Positions 58,252 to 64,000 of a stretch of 64,000 nucleotides of DNA are shown piece after piece. This stretch comes from Apiospora phragmitis. Taxonomy: Eukaryota > Ascomycota > Sordariomycetes > Amphisphaeriales > Apiosporaceae. The DNA is taken from positions 1,798,001 to 1,862,000 of the forward strand of contig JAQQWL010000015.1 in assembly GCA_038363925.1 (NCBI GenBank), written 5' to 3'. The number at the start of each line of letters is the position of its first letter. The first letter of the stretch is position 1. A model generated the notes under the pieces. That model made no database searches. It worked only from the letters and a program-made list of their open reading frames with translations, and had not been told where the DNA came from. The position numbers were made by a program, and so were the translations under genes.

Positions 58252-61200
58252 ATGGATTCAAGTGCGCATTCATTCCAATATCTATGCCGCATGGTTATAC
58301 TAGTATAACCCACGCATGGGCCTGAGGCTGCCTGCTTCCTGTTATGAAAGACTGGCGGGATCGCCCATGACAGCAGGCAGCAAACCGGCCCTCGCTAGGC
58401 AGAACAGGCACCCCGCCTGCAAGCCCATGTGCCCCCTGGCCGTCCAGTCCAATCAGCTGCCCAAGGAAGGCAGACACTAGTAGTAAATGAAATATGACAG
58501 AGGTGAGTGAGTATATAACTGAGAATACAGTCACTGAAACCAGAGGTCTATTTCTCTATATCCTCTTTTCCCAGCCATTCTTGCGGTAAATGTTCCTTTA
58601 CTGCTCCTCGTAGCTGCCCTAGCTTCAAAATACACGAGTAGGTATACCAGTCCTACATACCACGAGATAACTCCACCCGCTTCAGTTTTATCTCGGACAC
58701 TTCAGTCTATTTCCATCACCAAGATCCGCGAAATAGAGAAGCAGCGTGCCCGATATGAGGAAAGCAAACACGAGATTTTATCAAAGGCCGATCAGTTCCC
58801 ACATGACCCTCGGAAGCGCATCACAGCACTGTTGCAGGGCTTGAACGACGTCCACCCTGAGGCCATAGATGATAACAAAGTCAAGAACATCAAGCATTGG
58901 CTCCAGCAAGCTCGGTACGATGCGTCAGTGCCAGCCGACATGTTCAGAACCTGGGAGGAGCTGCTCAGATCCAAGCTCGAGGTGCAGTCCCGCAAGCTCG
59001 GACTGGCGTACTTATACACCCGATTGGTAACCGAATGGATGAACCCGAGTGCGCCAATGAGCCAGGGGGTTTCCGTCGCGGATGACGACTCGTTTGAGTT
59101 CGTTGATCGTCAAAAGGAACGGCTGCAGGAACTGTGTGACAAGTTCGAACGTGTCGTTTTCGAGCCTCTCGAGACCGACGAGGTTGAGATCAATATGTTC
59201 ATGGCGGGTCTTTTCGACGGCGATGAGGCAACAAACAGTCTGCAAAACCTGCGAGGGGAATACAGCAGCGTGGGGACGCCATCATGAACGAGCGCAGCCC
59301 CTTTGACTCCGACTGTCTCAAGTGGTGTCTCCGAGGGCTCCTCGCCGAAGACCTCGTGAGTGACGAGCAACAGGCTACCCTGCGAGACTTTCTTGACAAC
59401 GAGGCAGCTCTTAAGGAAATCGGCGACGTTCTCAACATGCGCTATGCCGACTTCGACTCCTGGCAGTGGCAAGCCGGAGACAATGGCATCCCGGTGCTTC
59501 CTCGCCAACAGCTGAACGGCAAATACCGGATCTGGATGGACGAGGACGTTATACAAGCCATTTTCGTCGAGTTTGTAGGAATTCGCTGTTGCACTATGAC
59601 GAGGGAGAGTCTCACGAGCTTTGTGAGGAACGCACCCAGCTGGAAATGGACAGCAGGACCCGCGCCAGGCAAAACCGAACAACTACGACGAGAAGATTAC
59701 CTGAACGAAGTCTCTCCGCGCAGCAATACCGATGAAGTACGCAAGGATCGCTATATGGATCACTTCTTACTATCGTAGTTGCCTAAGACGGTGCATTCCC
59801 TTGGCTCTGGATCACACGACACCGTCCCAGACGACGATGCGACTGAGAGTGCCCCTTTCCAGAACATCAAGCAAGAGCTGCTCCGTGCACTTGCCACAGA
59901 GGCCCTCCTCAGCCAGGCACAGCATGGAGAGGCTGTAGTTTTGCAGTCAGACCTGCAGTGGTACACTACTGGGCTTTCGCACTCCACCATTTTCGCTGTG
60001 ATGCGCTTCTTCGGGTTCTCCGAGAAGCTCATCAGCTTCTACCAAAAGGTCTTGGAGGCCCCTCTGAATATCAGTCCGGCCACCGATGGAGCTGAACCCA
60101 AAGGTCCTAAAACCCGTCGACGTGGTGTTCCCATGGCCCACGCTACCGAGAAGTTCATTGGTGAGCTCGTCCTATTCGTCATGGACATCGTAGTCGACCA
60201 GGAATCAGGGTTGCTCCTATACCGGCTCCATGACGATCTCTTCCTTGCCGGAGGGCCTTCCGATTGTGCCAAGGCATGGACAGCAATGCAAGGATTTGCC
60301 AAAGTCATGGGGCTCGAGTTCAATGCACACAAGACGGGATCTGTTTGTCTGGTGGATGAGGGAAAGCCTCGGGATCCTGCCATCGAGTCCATCCTGCCGA
60401 AAGGCCCTGTCGGAATCGGCCACCTGCTACTTGACCCCAAAAGCGGGGAATGGATCATTAACCAAAGGCAAGTTAATGTCCATGTCGCTCAGCTGGGGAA
60501 GCAGCTTGCTGCATGTGACAGTATTCTGAGCTGGGTGCAAACGTGGAATAGCTGCATCGGGCGTTTCTTCAGCCACACATTTGGTGAGCCTGCCTTCTGC
60601 TTTGGAACCAAGCACATAGACAGCGTCCTTGAAACATATCAGCGGATGCAAGCTTCCCTGTTCAGTGCGTCAGATGGGCACGATAGCGGAAACTCGGAAG
60701 CAGCCGAACCTGGCAATGTTGTCCAGTACTTGAAAGCCAAGATGAAGGAGCGATTCGGGTTCACCGACATCCCTAACGCCTTCATATTCCTTCCATCGCA
60801 GCTGGGGGGCCTCGGAGTGCGTAACCCCATCGTATCTTTGCAGATGTTCCGCGAAGACTTGAGCGATAACTACGAGTCCCCCCAGGCCGTTATCAAAAAA
60901 TGGCTCGCCGCCGAGGAAGAGCAATACGCCGTCGCCCGCAAGGCCTTCTACGAGCACGCGACTGTCGACGACCGCCTCGGGCGCCCCCGCCACCTCCACA
61001 GGGACCAGGTTGACTACACCCAAGCGAGAGACGCCACGCGGGCCGCCCTGGGCGACGCGGCGCTCGCGACGTTCTTCTCGTACGAGGAGTTCGGCCGCTG
61101 GCGCGGCGCGATGAGCTGGGTCCTGCCCGACTGCTACCGCCAGCTCACGGCGACGCCCAAGATGGTCGAGCCGGGGCTCGACGCGGACGTGACGGTCGCC

Positions 61201-61398
61201 CTGAGCGCGCTCGGCTTGTTGGCCCGGGACCGGCCGGGCCAGGCGGCGGCGGCCGAGACGCGCTGGGCGCTCCAGATGTTCTGCGACGAGCTGCGCGGCG
61301 CGTATGGCGGGCTGAGGCTCGTGGACGAGAAGTACCTCACGCTTGGGATCCTGACCATGATGAGGAGTAAGGCGGTTAGGTGGAATATGGTACTCTGA
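58252..61398 (+). CDS. rvt: rvt: single-copy reverse-transcriptase-related cellular gene
   Basis: About 950 residues, matching the host rvt family of fungi: domesticated reverse-transcriptase-like proteins that are not linked to a retroelement. The proposed start is ATG at 58252, with a 10-base first exon joined at 58575 to a hydrophobic N-terminus (ILAVNVPLLLLVAALA). This join is tentative because the intron would be 313 nt. A coiled-coil N-terminal part (KIREIEKQRARYEESK) follows. The RT-like core has the motif A region SDLQWYTTGLSHSTIF and the motif C region LLLYRLHDDLFLAG with paired Asp, then a thumb-like C-terminus. One G is missing at 59272-59275. An in-frame TAG at 59776-59778 replaces an expected CAG (Gln) in FLLS-x-LPK. 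No integrase, RNase H, LTR or poly-A is nearby. Confidence 0.82.
58293..58310. repeat. 18-bp perfect palindrome
   Basis: GGTTATACTAGTATAACC reads the same on both strands. It lies in the putative first intron or 5' leader of rvt and could be a dimeric transcription-factor site. Confidence 0.7.
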
Positions 61399-62099
61399 GG
61401 AGCGCAGCGGCTCTCCCATCGAACTCGAGAGTCTGTTTGGGCGACTACTCACTGCTGGATAGAGCTCGAGATGCCAATGTTGTGTATATGCTATGTCGCA
61501 TCGTATTGTGGGTTGATGAACGCAGTGTCGAGGTTGTCTGGGTTGATGAACGCAGTGTCGAGGTTGTCTGGGTTTCTGAACTAGATTTCATGTAAGTCAT
61601 AGCAGCACAGTACATTTGATGGCATGGTCCCCAGTAGGCAAGGCAGGGTTTTCTGTAAGTCACATCATGCACTTGGAAGCTAGCAGCTAGAGAGTCCAGC
61701 TTGGTTACACGTGACCTTCCAATAGTAAAGGAAGCATACAATACAAAAGAGCATGTGGCCGACAGATCCAAAATAGCGCAGATATAGTGCACGATTGAGC
61801 ATACAGCATATGTATTCAAAAGAGTGCGAGCGCACCCGCAAGATCTCGCCAACCCCGAGATCCCGGCATATCTCCGCACCTATAAAGGCGGGGAAGGCAT
61901 ATGCATGACGTTCAGCTGGGTCCAAATGCCGTCGCTGGGGGAAAGAAACATTGGAGACCTGCACCGATCAGGTCAGCTACTATAAGATCCGATCTGAATC
62001 CTACCCTATCTCAAACTTATACTTATTGCTTTTGGTGTGTTGAGACAGATTATTGACTTCCTATACTACGTATCGCATCACCCCCCTAATAAATTCAAG
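61399..62099. other. Intergenic, rvt 3' side and cyanase promoter
   Basis: Contains a 30-bp tandem duplication at 61511-61570 and TATAAAGG near 61882, about 218 bases upstream of the cyanase start, which is a plausible core promoter. No gene is seen. Confidence 0.45.
61511..61570. repeat. 30-bp perfect tandem duplication
   Basis: Two identical 30-base units, each starting GGTTGATGAACGCAGTGTCG, lie head to tail. A truncated third start (GGTTTCTGAAC) follows. It lies just downstream of the rvt stop codon. Confidence 0.9.
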
Positions 62100-62806
62100 A
62101 TGTCTGACACTTCAAAGATCGCTACTCTCGATGTAAGTTGCTGGCGTCCCTGCCCCACACTCTCCTCCTCGCTGGGATGAAACAAGAAAAAGAGAGGAAG
62201 AACAAAGATATATATAAAAAAGAAGAAGAAAACAAAACAAAACAAAACACAAGCTGACAATTGCAACAGTCGACCATCGTCGACCGTCTACCCGTCTACT
62301 CCAAGACGCTCTTCGACGCCAAGGCGACGAAGCAGCTCTCCTTCGAGCGCATCGCGCAGGAGCTGGGCCGTGGCGAGGTCGCCGTCGCCGCGCTGTTCTA
62401 CGGGCAGGCGCAGGCGTCGGCCGAGGACATCACGCGCCTCTCGTCGCTGCTGGGGGTGCCGCGCGACCAGCTCGAGCAGTCCATGGGCGGCTTCCCCGAC
62501 CGCGGGCGCGCAGGGCCCATGCCGCCCGTCGAGCCGCTAATTTACCGACTGTACGAGATCGTGCAGAACTACGGGTACGCGTTCAAGGCCGTCATGAACG
62601 AGAAGTTCGGGGACGGCATCATGAGCGCGATCGCGTTCTCGAGCAAGGTTGAGAAGGAGGTGGATCAGGATGGTGTTGCGTAAGTCATCAAAAACCCCCT
62701 CTCCCTAAATCAACCCAGGTTGTCCTCTCTCAGTTGCTGACATAGTGAATCTAGTTGGGTGAACATCACTTTGAGGGGCAAGTGGCTACCATTCACTCGC
62801 TTCTAA
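62100..62806 (+). CDS. cyn1: Cyanate hydratase (cyanase)
   Basis: Exons 62100-62132, 62270-62679 and 62755-62806 (GTAAGT donors, phase kept) encode 164 residues. It converts cyanate plus bicarbonate to ammonia and CO2. An N-terminal helical part ([20 protein letters not shown]) is followed by the C-terminal catalytic domain. The active-site residues are visible: Arg and Glu in [12 protein letters not shown] and Ser in [11 protein letters not shown]. The protein ends [13 protein letters not shown], the family C-terminus. The last 17 residues come from the third exon and are lost if the second intron is read through. The gene is intact. Confidence 0.95.
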
Positions 62807-63166
62807 GCTGGACGAGGCATATATAAGCCAACCAACTACTTCAGGTGTCAATGAGACTTCCCAAACCAAACATTACATTATATGCCACCCTACCGTGATG
62901 AACCTTAACATTTCTATGTGACCATTCTTGCGATGCTTCGTTCATACAAGTGCAATCATCTGTACTACTCTATGTACACGTTGTTCGTATTCAATATGAT
63001 GTCGTAACTTCGTTATCTTTACTGATATGTAATTGTCAATTCACAATGTCTTGCAAGGTTCGCGATGCCCTGCACCCTGAGGTAGCCAGCAGTCATTCCC
63101 TGCTTGGGAGACAAGTAAGAAACCCCTTCTGCGTCGAAGTTTTCTTTTGCCCAACGGACTTGTTGT
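62807..63166. other. Convergent 3' region
   Basis: Between the cyanase stop and the P450 stop. It contains no recognisable gene. Confidence 0.45.
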
Positions 63167-64000
63167 TTACCAGAGCCTCTTCCAACGAACCTTCATGTCC
63201 CGATCCGGGCGTAAGACACCGGAACCCATGACCGATTCATCGGGTTTACCCGGGCGGTCAGACTTGCGACCGTCCGGAAACGTCCACTCAAGGAACTCGA
63301 TATCGAACTTCGAGACGAGCAAGGCCACTGTGATCAGAATCTCCAGTCTGGCGAACTGACGGCCCGGGCACATAGCAGCTCCACCGCCTGTATCAAGGGT
63401 AGTTTCGCATTAGTCCCGGAGCAATAGTCCTAAAGTCAAGAAAAAGAAAAGACAAGAAGAAAGCGGGACGATAGGGGTGCTAGCATACCGTAAGGAAAGT
63501 ATGACCCAGGCCGAGTCGAACCGTTGAATACGGGCACGCGCCTCGTCTCCTTTTCGCCCGCCGTGTCGACGACCACCCTGTCCTCGTACTCGAGGAAGCG
63601 GCCGATCCAGAACTCGGCAGCCGGGTGGCCGTCGCGCGCCCAGACGGACTCGTCGAAGTGCGCGATCTGCGTCGACGCCTGGATCCACGCGCCCTGGCGC
63701 AGGTCGTACCCGTCCATCCGCGTGTCCTCGGAGACCTCGCGCATGATGTTGAAGGTGACGTGGTAGCGCAGCGTCTCGGTGTAGAGCGCGTTGAGCAGCG
63801 GCAGGGCGCCGACCGTCTGCGGGTCCAGCCTGCGCGCGCCCGTGACTGGGTCCATGACGAGGGCGGTGGCCACTTCGGCCCGGACGGCCTGGTAGAGCTC
63901 CTCGTTCTCCATCAGGTGCAGCACCGACCACATGGCCGCGGGGACCGTGTTGGAGTTTTGCCTACTCGCATTCGCAGGGAGCATTAGCATCAGGCGGGAC
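63167..64000 (-). CDS. Cytochrome P450, 3' part (runs off the window)
   Basis: This is the C-terminal part of a P450 monooxygenase. The I-helix region reads NSNTVPAAMWSVLHLM, with Asn-Thr in the oxygen-activation position as in the CYP7/CYP8-like fungal group. The K-helix ExxR is in YTETLRYHV. The heme loop is FPYG then GGAAMCPGRQFA, with its Cys ligand supplied after an intron (63488-63388, GTATGC ... TACAG). The stop codon is at 63167. The 5' part lies beyond position 64000. The frame is intact in the visible part. Substrate unknown. Confidence 0.93.

Overview
The window is nuclear DNA of a filamentous ascomycete (Pezizomycotina, probably a Sordariomycete). Genes are split by short introns of about 50-100 nt with GTANGT donors and CTAAC-like branch sites. 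The gene content is typically fungal: DSC/Tul1 RING ligase, ERp38-type PDI, mitochondrial EF-Tu, HET-domain protein, highly reducing PKS, rvt reverse-transcriptase-like gene and cyanase. No tRNA, CRISPR or bacterial-type operon was seen.

Layout. 1-4.7 kb is gene-poor and holds a decayed tandem repeat. 4.7-26.7 kb is mostly conserved core genes: Rds1-like ferritin-fold protein, a divergent 6-phosphogluconate dehydrogenase-like enzyme, the DSC RING ligase, an HSBP1-like heat-shock-factor-binding protein, PDI (ERp38) divergent from ribosomal protein uS14 (S29), a multi-C2H2 protein, EF-Tu, and a broken HET-domain gene. 27.2-28.8 kb is an unrecognised two-exon gene. The HET gene and this orphan lie between two direct copies of a 5S-rRNA-derived repeat. 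29.6-40.0 kb is an accessory pair on one strand: a highly reducing polyketide synthase (KS-AT-DH-MT-ER-KR-ACP, no release domain) preceded by a pyridoxal-phosphate alpha-oxoamine synthase. The AOS is a plausible trans releasing enzyme that would make an aminopolyketide. 41.5-49.9 kb holds a fungal rhodopsin-like seven-helix protein, an HSL-type hydrolase, a GNAT acetyltransferase, an APH-like phosphotransferase and an S33 peptidase, some of which may belong to the cluster. 52.7-64 kb holds a secreted Kex2-site protein, NAD kinase, an rvt gene, cyanase and the 3' part of a cytochrome P450.

Sequence quality. Many otherwise well-conserved reading frames are interrupted by single-base gains or losses, usually inside short homopolymers. 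These include the mitochondrial EF-Tu gene, the PKS, the RING ligase and rvt. Three further genes carry a single in-frame TAG. The pattern looks more like uncorrected assembly error than mass pseudogenisation, so broken genes are described with their most likely intact product and the positions of the breaks.
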